Made by a program: the position numbers and the translations under genes. The notes below the pieces were generated by a model. That model was not told the origin of the DNA. It was given only the letters and a program-made list of their open reading frames with translations, and ran no database searches. Positions 48,053 through 57,023 of a stretch of 64,000 nt of DNA are shown in pieces. The stretch is taken from the NCBI RefSeq assembly GCF_023715605.1, contig NZ_JAMBOL010000001.1, forward strand, positions 62,001 to 126,000. Reading direction: 5' to 3'. The DNA comes from Halalkalibacter oceani (GTDB lineage: Bacteria; Bacillota; Bacilli; Bacillales; Bacillaceae_D). The first letter of the stretch is position 1. Each line of letters opens with the position of its first letter.

Positions 48053-50281
48053 TTGAGAAGTAGCAAAAGATTAGGTATTTTATCATTGGCGGCTGTAGTT
48101 GGATTGGGGACTTTTGCCCCCGTGGCGGGGGCGAGCGCGCTTCCGGTCCAAGAGGGGGCTCAGCCTGTTGAGATTAAAATATCTTCTGCGGAAAACATTG
48201 TTGAAAAACAGCAGCTGATTGATAAGCTAAAAGAATTATTCCCAGGTACATTTGATTTTCTAAGTGCTGATGATTTCCAGATGGGAAGTGGCTTTCGTTA
48301 TGGCGGCGAGGATGAGGATGTCGTTCGCTATGCATTGGATTTCGATAAAGAAATGGGTAACGGCAAGTATGTGTACGGGAATGCGCTTTTTGTCGGGGAA
48401 GATTTACATATTGAGCAATTTAACTACCAGCCAGCAGATCTGTCTGATGCCTTATTCCCTGGCAAGATAACAAAGGAAGAAGCCGAAGAGATCGCTTTGG
48501 AGCTTCTCGGACGGTATCCGGATGGTAGCTCTTATCAATTATCAGACGATCAACTTTTTTATTACGGCAACCAGACATTAACGGAACCGATTCGTTATCA
48601 CTTCACATTTAATCGTCTGCATAACGGGGTACCAGTGGCGGATCAATCTTTGCAGGTTACCGTACTGGCCAATGGCGTCGTGACTGATTTTTATAAGATT
48701 GAGAATGGCAGCGAGGACCACAGCTATGATGCGGCCGATGCTGTGATTGATGAAGAAAATGTAGTGGAGAAAATAAAAGAAAACATTCATTTACAGCTAC
48801 ACTATCAAATTCGTTACGATGAACCAAATAGTAAAAAAGTAGAGCTCGTCTATTCTCCTTTCCCTCTCGTAACAGGCGTTCACGCTTTGTCAGGTGACTG
48901 GAAGACAGCAGCCGCCTTTAGTGAAGAAGTGCCTACCCTTGGTGAATTCACGATGCTCACTGATGAGCCGCTGGAATCCGCCGGGAACGAAATAACGCTG
49001 GAAGCAGCGCGCCGTTTTGCTGAAGAACTGCTGGCGATTGATTCAGATGAAGTGAAGCTCCGTATTGAATCGGTCGAACGGAGGGACAACAGCTATAGTG
49101 GACGTGAAGTAATTAGCGTCAACTATATGTATGAGTATCGCAATGGCGGGTACGGAACGAATCTTGAGCTAGATGCACAAACGGGCGAAATTGTGAATTA
49201 TTACAATATTAAGCGGGACGTCCTGAACGAAATCGGGCAGGAGCCAAACCTTGGACGTACGTTATCCGAGGAAGAAGCATTGACGAAGGCAGTCGATTAT
49301 TTAGAGGAATATGCACCATCATATTTGCATCACTATGCTTACCCGGTGAAAGAGAATGGTTATTCCTATAATAATGAATTCAACTTTGTCTTTCCACGGA
49401 TTGAAAACGGACTTGAAGTAGTAGGCAATCAGTTGTTTGTAACCGTCTCACCGGACGGCGAATTGATTAATCTTGCCGCTGAATTCGAGGAAATTGATCA
49501 ATGGCCTAATGCAGCAGAAGCAATCTCTGAAGAGGAGGCGATTGAACGATTTAATGAGGCTCTTCAAGTCTCGCTTTCTTACGTAAGAGATTATAGAGAG
49601 GATCAGGATCAGCATTATCATTTGCTCTATGTTCCGGCATTCTCTGACAAGGGCTACGCTTATCTGGATGCCTTAACTGGCCAGTGGGCAACCGGAGAAG
49701 ATCGCGTGCTTCCAGAAGTTTCTCACCCTTGGGCGGAGGAGGAACTGAATCATTTGCTTCAGGCGGGTATTTTAACCGTTGATGATCCAGAAAACTTCAA
49801 TGCTGATGAGAAGATTACGAAAGGAAAAGCACTAGAGGTCACAATGAAGTCACTCACGTATATTTATCCTCCATTCCCGGGAGAGAATGATCGCGCTCAG
49901 TCCTTTGACAATATCGGGCCGGATCATCCGCTCTTTCAAGTTGTAGAGCAGGCTGTGAATTACGGCGTGCTTGATACGGATGAAAGGGAATTTGCTCTTG
50001 ATGAGCCGCTTACACGCGAAGAGTTGGCTGTCTGGTACATTAAAGCGCTCGGATTGGAAGCGGCGGGCAAGCATGATGAAATCTATCAATTAGGCTTTGC
50101 CGATACAAACCTCGTGACGGAGGAATATCGCGGATATGTCGCTCTGGCGAATGCGTTAGATCTTCTAACCGCCAGTCAGAACCAGTTCCGTCCAAAGGAA
50201 GAAACAACATATGCTCAATTAGCTGTTTCAAGCTTCCGTCTGGCGAGAGAAGCTGCCGAACAAAATCAAAGATTCTATTAA
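48053..50281 (+). CDS. Secreted YcdB/YcdC (PepSY-like) protein with SLH domains
   Basis: A 742-aa exported protein, very acidic. The signal peptide (residues 5-30, ending in AGASA) is followed by two YcdB/YcdC-type PepSY-like repeat blocks (about 60-270 and 330-540). The last ~190 residues contain SLH-like repeats (WAEEELNHLLQAGIL, FADTNLVTEEYRGYVALANAL), so the protein probably attaches to the cell wall. The start is TTG 48053, chosen for the strong AGGAGGG site 6 bases away; the longer ATG frame has none. Function unknown; PepSY-type domains often inhibit peptidases. Confidence 0.8.
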   Translation: MRSSKRLGILSLAAVVGLGTFAPVAGASALPVQEGAQPVEIKISSAENIVEKQQLIDKLKELFPGTFDFLSADDFQMGSGFRYGGEDEDVVRYALDFDKEMGNGKYVYGNALFVGEDLHIEQFNYQPADLSDALFPGKITKEEAEEIALELLGRYPDGSSYQLSDDQLFYYGNQTLTEPIRYHFTFNRLHNGVPVADQSLQVTVLANGVVTDFYKIENGSEDHSYDAADAVIDEENVVEKIKENIHLQLHYQIRYDEPNSKKVELVYSPFPLVTGVHALSGDWKTAAAFSEEVPTLGEFTMLTDEPLESAGNEITLEAARRFAEELLAIDSDEVKLRIESVERRDNSYSGREVISVNYMYEYRNGGYGTNLELDAQTGEIVNYYNIKRDVLNEIGQEPNLGRTLSEEEALTKAVDYLEEYAPSYLHHYAYPVKENGYSYNNEFNFVFPRIENGLEVVGNQLFVTVSPDGELINLAAEFEEIDQWPNAAEAISEEEAIERFNEALQVSLSYVRDYREDQDQHYHLLYVPAFSDKGYAYLDALTGQWATGEDRVLPEVSHPWAEEELNHLLQAGILTVDDPENFNADEKITKGKALEVTMKSLTYIYPPFPGENDRAQSFDNIGPDHPLFQVVEQAVNYGVLDTDEREFALDEPLTREELAVWYIKALGLEAAGKHDEIYQLGFADTNLVTEEYRGYVALANALDLLTASQNQFRPKEETTYAQLAVSSFRLAREAAEQNQRFY

Positions 50282-50301
50282 TAATCGGAAGAATCATCCT
50301 A

Positions 50302-50344
50302 GGGGGCTGGGGAAAAGGTTTATTTACCTTTTTCCCCAGCCCCT
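50302..50344 (+). terminator. Terminator after the SLH protein gene
   Basis: A nearly perfect 18-base stem (GGGGGCTGGGGAAAAGGT with its complement), 20 bases after the stop. Similar to the terminal hairpin of the dispersed repeat. Confidence 0.85.
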
Positions 50345-50540
50345 AAAATCATTTAAAATCCGTATTTAAAACAGACAGCTTCCCACAGAAAGCGACGTGT
50401 ATGTCAGGAGTGTCATGGAGGTAAACTACTTGATCTCCCTTTCCAAGTGAATACCGCTCTTTCACGGCGATGAAAAAGAGACAGCATTGTCGATTAAACA
50501 TTGACAATCAACGGTGAAGAAAGGTAAAATGAGGCTGGAA

Positions 50541-50555
50541 CGATAATCATTATCA
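50541..50555. promoter_or_regulatory. Fur box 1 upstream of siderophore ABC operon
   Basis: CGATAATCATTATCA differs from the Fur consensus TGATAATnATTATCA only at its first base. Confidence 0.8.
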
Positions 50556-50597
50556 ATATAATATCTCTCGCTGGAAAGCTTTCTTTTTACATGGTGT

Positions 50598-50612
50598 TGA
50601 TAACCATTATCA
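50598..50612. promoter_or_regulatory. Fur box 2 upstream of siderophore ABC operon
   Basis: TGATAACCATTATCA has one mismatch from the Fur consensus and lies 57 bases downstream of box 1, before the first permease start. The rest of the 400-base gap holds no gene. Confidence 0.78.
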
Positions 50613-50684
50613 TTTTTGATTACGCCATCAGCGATTGTACGTATTGAAAAAACCCTTAGCCAATAGAAAGAGCGGGAATTTTTA

Positions 50685-51638
50685 ATGAAGAAAAGATATT
50701 TAGTGATTCTGTTAATTGTGTTATCCATTGTTTCTTTATTCATTGGTGTCCGTGATATTTCGCCACTCGACATTTTCTCGATGAATGAGGAGCAGGCTCA
50801 GACGATGTGGCTCGTACGGTTCCCGCGTCTGGTGAGTATTTTGATTGCAGGTGTCAGCATGAGTATTTGCGGGATGATTATGCAGCAGCTCACAAGAAAT
50901 AAATTCGTTTCACCGACGACGGCCGGAACGATGGATTCTGCCAGGCTTGGTATTCTTGTCTCGTTAATTTTGTTCAGCTCGGCAACGCCGCTGCAACAAA
51001 TGCTGGTTGCCTTCGCTTTTGCGCTGGCGGGTACTTTTATTTTTATGCAAATTTTAGAGCGGATCAAATTTAAAAATACGATCTTTATTCCGCTGGTAGG
51101 ATTAATGTTTGGAAATATTGTCAGCTCGATCACGACATTTTTTGCTTACCGTCATGATCTGATCCAAAATATGTCCGCCTGGTTACAAGGTAATTTCGCC
51201 ACAATTATTAAAGGTAATTATGAGTTGCTTTACATAAGTATTCCTGGACTTATTCTTGCTTACTTATTCGCCAACCGCTTTACGGTGGCAGGGATGGGAG
51301 AAGAATTCTCCGTCAATCTCGGATTAAACTACAGGCGGGTCGTCAATTTAGGACTTATTATCGTTGCGCTGATTACATCCGTTGTCGTGTTAACGGTTGG
51401 AATGATCCCTTTTCTCGGTTTAATTATCCCTAATATTGTGACGATTTACCGCGGTGACAACCTGCGGGATAATCTTCCGTATACCGCTTTATTAGGAGCC
51501 ATCTTTGTCCTGGCGTGTGATATTTTGGGCAGACTTATCATTTACCCTTATGAGATTGTCATTGGTTTGATGGTTGGTGTGATCGGAAGCGCGATTTTCC
51601 TCTATTTGCTACTAAGGAGGAAATCATATGGGTTTTAA
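50685..51638 (+). CDS. yclN: Iron-siderophore ABC permease (FecCD type, YclN-like)
   Basis: A 317-aa permease with about nine hydrophobic segments and the FecCD-family features (MIMQQLTRNKFVSPTTAGTMDSARLG; GMIPFLGLIIPNI). It most resembles B. subtilis YclN, part of the petrobactin importer, and FatD/FeuB-type proteins. Two Fur boxes upstream indicate iron repression. It overlaps the next permease gene by 11 bases. Confidence 0.85.
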   Translation: MKKRYLVILLIVLSIVSLFIGVRDISPLDIFSMNEEQAQTMWLVRFPRLVSILIAGVSMSICGMIMQQLTRNKFVSPTTAGTMDSARLGILVSLILFSSATPLQQMLVAFAFALAGTFIFMQILERIKFKNTIFIPLVGLMFGNIVSSITTFFAYRHDLIQNMSAWLQGNFATIIKGNYELLYISIPGLILAYLFANRFTVAGMGEEFSVNLGLNYRRVVNLGLIIVALITSVVVLTVGMIPFLGLIIPNIVTIYRGDNLRDNLPYTALLGAIFVLACDILGRLIIYPYEIVIGLMVGVIGSAIFLYLLLRRKSYGF

Positions 51639-52578
51639 GTCGAAAATTATTGCTCTAGCTGTCCTGTCCGTCATTTTAATCGCGGTCTTTATGACGATCA
51701 GCGCCAATGGAAATTGGGAATACATTTTGCCGAGAAGAGGATTCCGCGTTTTGGCGATTGTCATCACCGGAGCGGCGATTGCCTTTTCAACGGTTATTTT
51801 CCAGACGATTACGAACAACCGGATTTTGACGCCGAGTATCATCGGACTGGATTCTCTTTATTTGCTGTTACAAACATTTATGATTTTTGCCTTTGGTTCA
51901 ATCGGTTTTACACTGATTCATCCATATGTCAACTTTCTCTTATCCGTCACATTGATGGTCGTGTTCGCGGGAGTTCTTTATAAGCTTCTCTTTAAAAGAG
52001 AAGGGCAAAATATTTATTTGCTGCTCTTGATCGGGCTTGTCTTCGGGACCTTGTTTTCAAGCTTGTCGACCTTCATGCAAGTGCTGATCGATCCAAACGA
52101 GTTCATGACCGTGCAGGATCGGATGTTTGCCAGCTTCAATAATGTCAATACCGATTTGCTTGGGATATCTATTGTTCTGATTCTGTTATTAAGTCTCTAT
52201 TTTTATCGTTTTATTAAATATTTGGATGTGATTTCGCTCGGCCGGGAGCAGGCGATTAATTTAGGAGTCGATTATGATTATGTTGTTAAACGGCTGCTGT
52301 TCATCGTCGCGATCCTCGTTTCGATCGCAACGGCGCTTGTCGGTCCGATTACATTCCTCGGGCTGCTCGTGGCCAATGTCGCGCACGAATTCATGAAAAC
52401 ATATCAGCATAAATATTTAATTACTGCAGCGATCTTTATTAGTATTATCGCCCTTGTCGGTGGCCAGTTAATCGTGGAACGGGTCTTTACGTTTTCAACG
52501 ACACTTAGCGTCATTGTCAACTTCATCGGCGGAGTTTATTTCCTATATTTATTGTTAAAGGAGAGTAAAAAATGGTAG
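51628..52578 (+). CDS. yclO: Iron-siderophore ABC permease (YclO-like)
   Basis: A 316-aa second FecCD permease, forming a heterodimer with the upstream one. The conserved family end of the core is seen (GPITFLGLLVANVAHEFMKTYQHKYL). It has its own AAGGAGG site inside the end of the upstream gene and overlaps the ATPase start by 7 bases, so all three genes are coupled. Confidence 0.85.
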   Translation: MGFKSKIIALAVLSVILIAVFMTISANGNWEYILPRRGFRVLAIVITGAAIAFSTVIFQTITNNRILTPSIIGLDSLYLLLQTFMIFAFGSIGFTLIHPYVNFLLSVTLMVVFAGVLYKLLFKREGQNIYLLLLIGLVFGTLFSSLSTFMQVLIDPNEFMTVQDRMFASFNNVNTDLLGISIVLILLLSLYFYRFIKYLDVISLGREQAINLGVDYDYVVKRLLFIVAILVSIATALVGPITFLGLLVANVAHEFMKTYQHKYLITAAIFISIIALVGGQLIVERVFTFSTTLSVIVNFIGGVYFLYLLLKESKKW

Positions 52579-53330
52579 AAGTCATTGATGTAACGAAGCA
52601 ATATGCAACGAAAAATGTCGTCGACCATGTCACAGTCAGCATTAAAAAACAGCAAATCACCTCGTTCATTGGTCCGAACGGTGCTGGAAAAAGTACGCTC
52701 CTTTCGATTGTCAGCCGTTTGATTGCCAAGGATTCAGGAGATGTACGGATCGATGATGTTGATATAACGAAAACAAAAAGCCGGGATCTGGCAAAGAAAA
52801 TCTCGATCTTGAAGCAAACCAACCATATTTCGTTGCGGTTAACGATAAGAGAGCTTGTCTCGTTCGGACGTTTCCCTTATTCGCAGGGGAACTTAACAAA
52901 AGAGGACAAGAAGCATATTGACGAAGCGATTGCCTATATGGAGCTTGAGGATATTCAGGATAAATTTCTTGACCAGTTAAGTGGCGGGCAGCGCCAGCGG
53001 GCTTATATCGCGATGGTCATTGCCCAGGATACCGAATATATTCTACTGGATGAGCCGCTTAACAATTTAGATATGAAGCACTCTGTGCAAATTATGAAGG
53101 TGCTTAGACGGATGGTCGATGAGCTTGGCAAAACGATCGTGATCGTGCTGCATGATATTAACTTTGCTTCATGTTATTCCGATCATATTGTCGCCTTGAA
53201 GGACGGGAAGGTTGTCAAGCAGGGAACGACTCCGGAAATTATTAACAGAGAAGTGCTGAAAGAAATTTACGATATGGATATTCCGATTAACGATATTAAC
53301 AACTGCAAGATTTGTGTCTATTTCACGTAG
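52572..53330 (+). CDS. yclP: Iron-siderophore ABC ATPase (YclP-like)
   Basis: A 252-aa ATPase: Walker A GPNGAGKST (residues 34-42), signature LSGGQRQRAYIA, Walker B YILLDEPLNNLD and switch histidine VLHDINFA. It completes the membrane part of the importer. The binding lipoprotein (yclQ in B. subtilis) is not downstream, where a terminator and a different gene cluster follow, so the binding protein must be encoded elsewhere. Confidence 0.88.
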   Translation: MVEVIDVTKQYATKNVVDHVTVSIKKQQITSFIGPNGAGKSTLLSIVSRLIAKDSGDVRIDDVDITKTKSRDLAKKISILKQTNHISLRLTIRELVSFGRFPYSQGNLTKEDKKHIDEAIAYMELEDIQDKFLDQLSGGQRQRAYIAMVIAQDTEYILLDEPLNNLDMKHSVQIMKVLRRMVDELGKTIVIVLHDINFASCYSDHIVALKDGKVVKQGTTPEIINREVLKEIYDMDIPINDINNCKICVYFT

Positions 53331-53350
53331 CAGAATAATGAGTAAAAGAG

Positions 53351-53389
53351 AGGTCGTCGTCAAAGGTTTATTTCCTTTGAGGCGACCTT
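53351..53389 (+). terminator. Terminator after yclP
   Basis: Stem AGGTCGtcgTCAAAGG paired with CCTTTGAggCGACCT around TTTATTT. A very similar hairpin occurs at 59525-59568. Confidence 0.8.
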
Positions 53390-53497
53390 GTTATTTGAGT
53401 AAAGCGCATTAAGATCGTGTGGTGAAATCCAAGATTGTGCACACTAGAATGGACATACTAAAGTGTTTAACTGAAATACTGTTCAAAGCAATCACGT

Positions 53498-53521
53498 AGC
53501 CTTCGGTTGCGGCTTTTTTTT
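53498..53521 (+). terminator. Short hairpin with T8 run, terminator-like
   Basis: AGCC/GGCT with a 9-base loop and eight Ts. It lies between the iron operon and the PadR promoter with no gene immediately upstream, so it may mark an old gene end. The remaining gap (53390-53750) holds only the PadR promoter. Confidence 0.45.
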
Positions 53522-53647
53522 CTACCGAATTAGCGTTTGTTGGTGGTTCTTACTACATAGTAGACTAAATACTGCGTAACAAGCATTTTCACAAAAAAAG
53601 CGCCTACGCGCCCATAATAACATGCTTTTTGAAGAAAAGATTTGTGC

Positions 53648-53677
53648 TTGACATGCAACGCTATTCTGCGTTACTAT
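53648..53677 (+). promoter_or_regulatory. Promoter of the PadR gene
   Basis: A perfect TTGACA and a TACTAT -10 at 18-base spacing, about 75 bases before the PadR start codon. Confidence 0.6.
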
Positions 53678-53680
53678 ATA

Positions 53681-53720
53681 CTGGTAGTTGGTGATACTTA
53701 ATACCGGTAATACAGAGTAC
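53681..53720. promoter_or_regulatory. Candidate PadR operator 1
   Basis: Immediately downstream of the -10, CTGGTAGT (53681-53688) is followed by the palindrome TACCGGTA and a GTAATACAGA segment. A related pair, CTGGTAGT then GTATTACAGA, lies before the ABC genes at 54547-54567. Confidence 0.45.
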
Positions 53721-53750
53721 TGAAAAAAATTTAAGGGAATACAATAGGTG

Positions 53751-54095
53751 ATGAAATTGGAAAATATCACAGAAATGCTCAAAGGGGTGCTCGAGGGGTG
53801 TGTGCTTGAGATCATCAGTCGTGGCGAAACTTACGGCTATGAAATCACACAGCAGCTGCGAGAACTTGGTTTCAGTGATGTGGTTGAAGGCACTGTTTAC
53901 ACGATTACCATGCGGCTTGAGAAAAACGGTCTGGTGGACATTGAGAAAAAGCGATCCACTGTGGGACCGCCAAGAAAATTTTACACACTCAATGCAGCAG
54001 GTCAAAAGCAGCTTGAAATTTTTTGGATAAAATGGGATTTTATCTCAAGCAAAATGAATGAACTCAAAACTAAAGAAATCAAAAGGAGAAGGTAA
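53751..54095 (+). CDS. PadR-family transcriptional regulator
   Basis: A 114-aa winged-helix regulator. Helix-turn-helix residues around 20-60 carry the PadR signature ([50 protein letters not shown]). The C-terminal helix for dimerisation is short (subfamily s2-like). ATG 53751 follows GGGAATACAATAGGTG; GTG one codon before is possible. It probably represses its own cluster, the DUF1048 and ABC-exporter genes. Confidence 0.88.
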   Translation: MKLENITEMLKGVLEGCVLEIISRGETYGYEITQQLRELGFSDVVEGTVYTITMRLEKNGLVDIEKKRSTVGPPRKFYTLNAAGQKQLEIFWIKWDFISSKMNELKTKEIKRRR

Positions 54096-54096
54096 A

Positions 54097-54435
54097 ATGA
54101 GTTTTATTGAAAAAATGATCGGAAGGCTGGACGACAAGCAGGAATGGAAGACGATGGAAGCACGTGCGAAGGCCCTTCCAGGTGAGTATCATAACGCTTA
54201 TAAAGCTATCCAAAACTATATATGGACTGCTGGTGGCCTCACCGACTGGAAGGACATGAGCCGTATTTTTGGTGGCATACTCGAACTTTTTGAGGAAGGT
54301 GCAGCTGCAGGCAAAAAAGTCACTGACCTTACGGGGGAAGATGTGGCCACTTTCTGTGAAGAAATAGTGAGGGACGCGAAGACATGGAAAGACAAATATC
54401 GCCAGAAGTTGAATGATACGATTGGTCGTGACTAA
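54097..54435 (+). CDS. DUF1048 protein, first paralogue
   Basis: A 112-aa helical protein of the DUF1048 family. The diagnostic [18 protein letters not shown] segment (residues 30-47) and EEGAAAGKK / [10 protein letters not shown] segments match the two other paralogues in this cluster. It starts one base after the PadR stop (AAAAGGAGAAGG site). Family function is unknown; members are typically next to PadR genes. Cytosolic, no metal or catalytic motif is obvious. Confidence 0.85.
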   Translation: MSFIEKMIGRLDDKQEWKTMEARAKALPGEYHNAYKAIQNYIWTAGGLTDWKDMSRIFGGILELFEEGAAAGKKVTDLTGEDVATFCEEIVRDAKTWKDKYRQKLNDTIGRD

Positions 54436-54546
54436 TGGAGAAATTATAGAGAATTTTCATTTAACCTTATACGGAGCAACCGATCCCGACTGAATAGCTG
54501 GCTATACATGAAATGGTCATCTCCACTATTCAGTTCAAATTTTACC

Positions 54547-54567
54547 CTGGTAGTAAGTATTACAGAA
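54547..54567. promoter_or_regulatory. Candidate PadR operator 2
   Basis: CTGGTAGTAAG then TATTACAGA repeats the elements seen just downstream of the PadR promoter, 54-74 bases before the ABC ATPase start. It suggests the exporter genes form a second unit under the same repressor. Confidence 0.4.
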
Positions 54568-54620
54568 TATCAGTCTTACTAAGTAGAGAGCCTTGCTCGC
54601 TATTATAAGGAGGAAAAAAT

Positions 54621-55382
54621 ATGAGTAATACAGCGATTTCTGTAAAAGAATTAAAAAAATCTTTTAAAGACAATGAAGTCTTAAAGGGAGTGGATTTTGA
54701 GGTGCGACATGGAGAAGTTTTCGCACTGCTTGGCTCAAATGGCGCTGGAAAGACGACGACGGTCAATATTCTCTCGACGCTAATGAAGCCCGATGGTGGC
54801 GAAGTAGGTATTTGCGGCTTTGACGTTCAGAAGCAACCGGATCATGTTCGCAAAAGCATTAGCCTGACAGGGCAGTTTGCCGCTTTAGACGGTATGCACA
54901 CTGGAAGGGAAAACCTGATGATGATCGCCAAGTTGCGGGGAGTTTCCAATCCCGCTCAAGTCGCCGACAATCTACTTGCAAAATTCAGCCTGCACGACGC
55001 GGCCAATCGCCGGGCGGACCAATATTCCGGCGGGATGAAGCGCCGACTTGACATTGCCATGAGCTTGATCGGGAGTCCAGCGGTCATTTTTCTTGACGAA
55101 CCGACGACAGGACTTGACCCTGAAGCGCGAATTGAAGTCTGGAATACCGTGAAGGAACTTGCCGGCAGCGGCACGAGCATCTTGCTGACGACCCAGTATC
55201 TGGAGGAAGCCGAACAACTGGCGGACCGTATTGCCATCCTGCATGGCGGAAGAATCATCACGACCGGTACTCTTTCCGAACTCAAGGAGATGTTCCCGCC
55301 AACGAAAGTGGAATACATCGAGAAGCAGCCGACATTGGAGGAAATTTTTCTAGCGATCATCGGCAAAAAGGAGGAGATGTAA
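54621..55382 (+). CDS. ABC-2 exporter ATPase (DrrA-like)
   Basis: A 253-aa ATPase: Walker A GSNGAGKTT (residues 38-46), signature YSGGMKRRLD, Walker B VIFLDEPTTGLDPEARIEVW and switch region LLTTQYLEEAEQLADRI. The QYLEEAE form with glutamine in place of histidine is typical of the DrrA daunorubicin-resistance group. A short C-terminal extension (PTLEEIFLAIIGKK) is the DrrA-family tail. It is directly followed by its permease. Confidence 0.88.
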   Translation: MSNTAISVKELKKSFKDNEVLKGVDFEVRHGEVFALLGSNGAGKTTTVNILSTLMKPDGGEVGICGFDVQKQPDHVRKSISLTGQFAALDGMHTGRENLMMIAKLRGVSNPAQVADNLLAKFSLHDAANRRADQYSGGMKRRLDIAMSLIGSPAVIFLDEPTTGLDPEARIEVWNTVKELAGSGTSILLTTQYLEEAEQLADRIAILHGGRIITTGTLSELKEMFPPTKVEYIEKQPTLEEIFLAIIGKKEEM

Positions 55383-56132
55383 ATGAAAAGTAATACAGGA
55401 GTATTACTAGGACGTTTAATGCGCAACATCATGCGCAGCCCGGATACAATTATCACGGTGGCGATTACGCCGATTATGATGATGTTGCTATTTGTTTACG
55501 TATTTGGTGGCGCCATCGACACAGGAACAGACAACTACGTCAATTATTTATTGCCGGGAATCTTGCTAATGGCTATCGCATCTGGTGTCTCTTACACTTC
55601 CTTCCGGTTGTTCGGGGATATAAAGAGTGGGCTGATGGCGCGTTTCATTACCATGCCGATCAAGCGCTCGTCGGTATTGTGGGCTCATGTGTTGACATCG
55701 CTTGTTTCCAATGCGCTTACTGTCGTGGTGGTGATACTCGTCGCTCTCTTGATGGGGTTCCGTTCCAGCGCTAATATCCAGGAGTGGCTTGCGGCAGCTG
55801 GAATACTTGGACTGTTTACACTAGCGCTGACATGGCTGGCGATCATTCCTGGATTAACAGCAAAGACTATGGAAGGGGCAACGGCCTTCTCGTACCCGCT
55901 GATATTCTTGCCGTTTATCAGTTCTGCCTTTGTCCCTACCGAAACGATGCCTAAAATTGTCCGTGCATTCGCTGAGATCCAGCCGGTGACTTCAATCGTG
56001 AATGCGATTCGTTCCCTCTTGAATGAAGGAACAGTTGGCCACGATATCTGGATTGCACTTGCCTGGTGCATCGGCATTATGGTTATCACTTACTTGATCG
56101 CCATTAAAGCATTTAAACGCCAGTTAGGGTAA
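55383..56132 (+). CDS. ABC-2 exporter permease (DrrB-like)
   Basis: A 249-aa membrane protein with about six hydrophobic segments and the ABC-2 membrane motif (NYLLPGILLMAIASGVSYTSFRLFGDIKSG). Its ATG abuts the ATPase stop codon, so the pair is translationally coupled and forms a two-component exporter of lipids or hydrophobic compounds, perhaps an antibiotic. The 208 bases after it contain no gene and no clear terminator, so the following DUF1048 genes may be read through. Confidence 0.87.
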   Translation: MKSNTGVLLGRLMRNIMRSPDTIITVAITPIMMMLLFVYVFGGAIDTGTDNYVNYLLPGILLMAIASGVSYTSFRLFGDIKSGLMARFITMPIKRSSVLWAHVLTSLVSNALTVVVVILVALLMGFRSSANIQEWLAAAGILGLFTLALTWLAIIPGLTAKTMEGATAFSYPLIFLPFISSAFVPTETMPKIVRAFAEIQPVTSIVNAIRSLLNEGTVGHDIWIALAWCIGIMVITYLIAIKAFKRQLG

Positions 56133-56340
56133 GAATACTAGAGAATGCGAAAAAATTGTTTGACCGAAAATTGTTTGAGGCTAAACATAAAGACATGTCC
56201 GTGTTAATAAAGAGGAATTTACTATGTTTTGATTAATGAAGAATGGTTTTGGTTTTTGTTAACCAATAAAATAACTCAACGATGCAATTAAATAATAGAA
56301 CTTTGCTGAACAGCTAAGTATCTTAAAGGAGGAGACTACA

Positions 56341-56694
56341 ATGAACTTTTTAGAAAAAATAACCGGTAGCGATATGACTAACGAGATGAAAGAATTTGAA
56401 GTGCGAGCAAAAGCCTTGCCAACTGAATATCAAACTGCTTGGAAAGAAATTCTAAGCAATCTCTGGATTCACGGAGATTTCACCGGTCGTAATCTAATGC
56501 CGATACTTGAAAATGCTCTTGAACTGCTTGAACTCACCTCAGCAGACGGCCAGAGCGTCGAAGAAGTGCTAGGAGATGATATCAAAGGATTTTGCGCAGC
56601 GCTTGTTGGTGATGAAGGCGCCAAAACTTATAGAGATAAATGGCGTGACCAACTTAACAAGAACGTAGCAAAAAAATTAGGAGGCCTGAAATGA
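56341..56694 (+). CDS. DUF1048 protein, second paralogue
   Basis: A 117-aa DUF1048 protein: FEVRAKALPTEYQTAWKEI (about residues 18-36) and DDIKGFCAALVGDEG correspond to the first paralogue. It starts after AAAGGAGGAG and overlaps the third paralogue by 4 bases (ATGA), a sign that the two are made together and may form a hetero-oligomer. Function unknown. Confidence 0.85.
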   Translation: MNFLEKITGSDMTNEMKEFEVRAKALPTEYQTAWKEILSNLWIHGDFTGRNLMPILENALELLELTSADGQSVEEVLGDDIKGFCAALVGDEGAKTYRDKWRDQLNKNVAKKLGGLK

Positions 56695-57023
56695 GTATCA
56701 AAAAAATCATCGAAGGCAAAAAAGAATGGAGAACTCATGTTTCAAGTGTCAAAGCACTTCCACAAGATTATCAAATTGTCTATAAAGAGATCCAAAAATA
56801 TCTCTTCAAAGTCGGTCCTGTTGAGTTAAACAAAGGTATCGGACTGCTCTCGGACATTCTCTGCTTCTTTGAAGAAGGCGCAGCGGCTAAAAAAGGTGCG
56901 CTAGAAGTCACCGGAACAGACGTTGCTGCTTTCTGTGATGCGCTGATTGAAGATTCAACAACATACGATGATCTCTATCAAGAATCGGTCAATCAAAAAG
57001 TCGATAAGGCTATGAAAGAATGA
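56691..57023 (+). CDS. DUF1048 protein, third paralogue
   Basis: A 110-aa DUF1048 protein with SSVKALPQDYQIVYKEIQKYLF, FFEEGAAAKKG and TDVAAFCDAL, closest to the first paralogue. It overlaps the second one by 4 bases and ends the cluster. The presence of three copies around one exporter is more than the one or two I would expect. Confidence 0.85.
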   Translation: MSIKKIIEGKKEWRTHVSSVKALPQDYQIVYKEIQKYLFKVGPVELNKGIGLLSDILCFFEEGAAAKKGALEVTGTDVAAFCDALIEDSTTYDDLYQESVNQKVDKAMKE

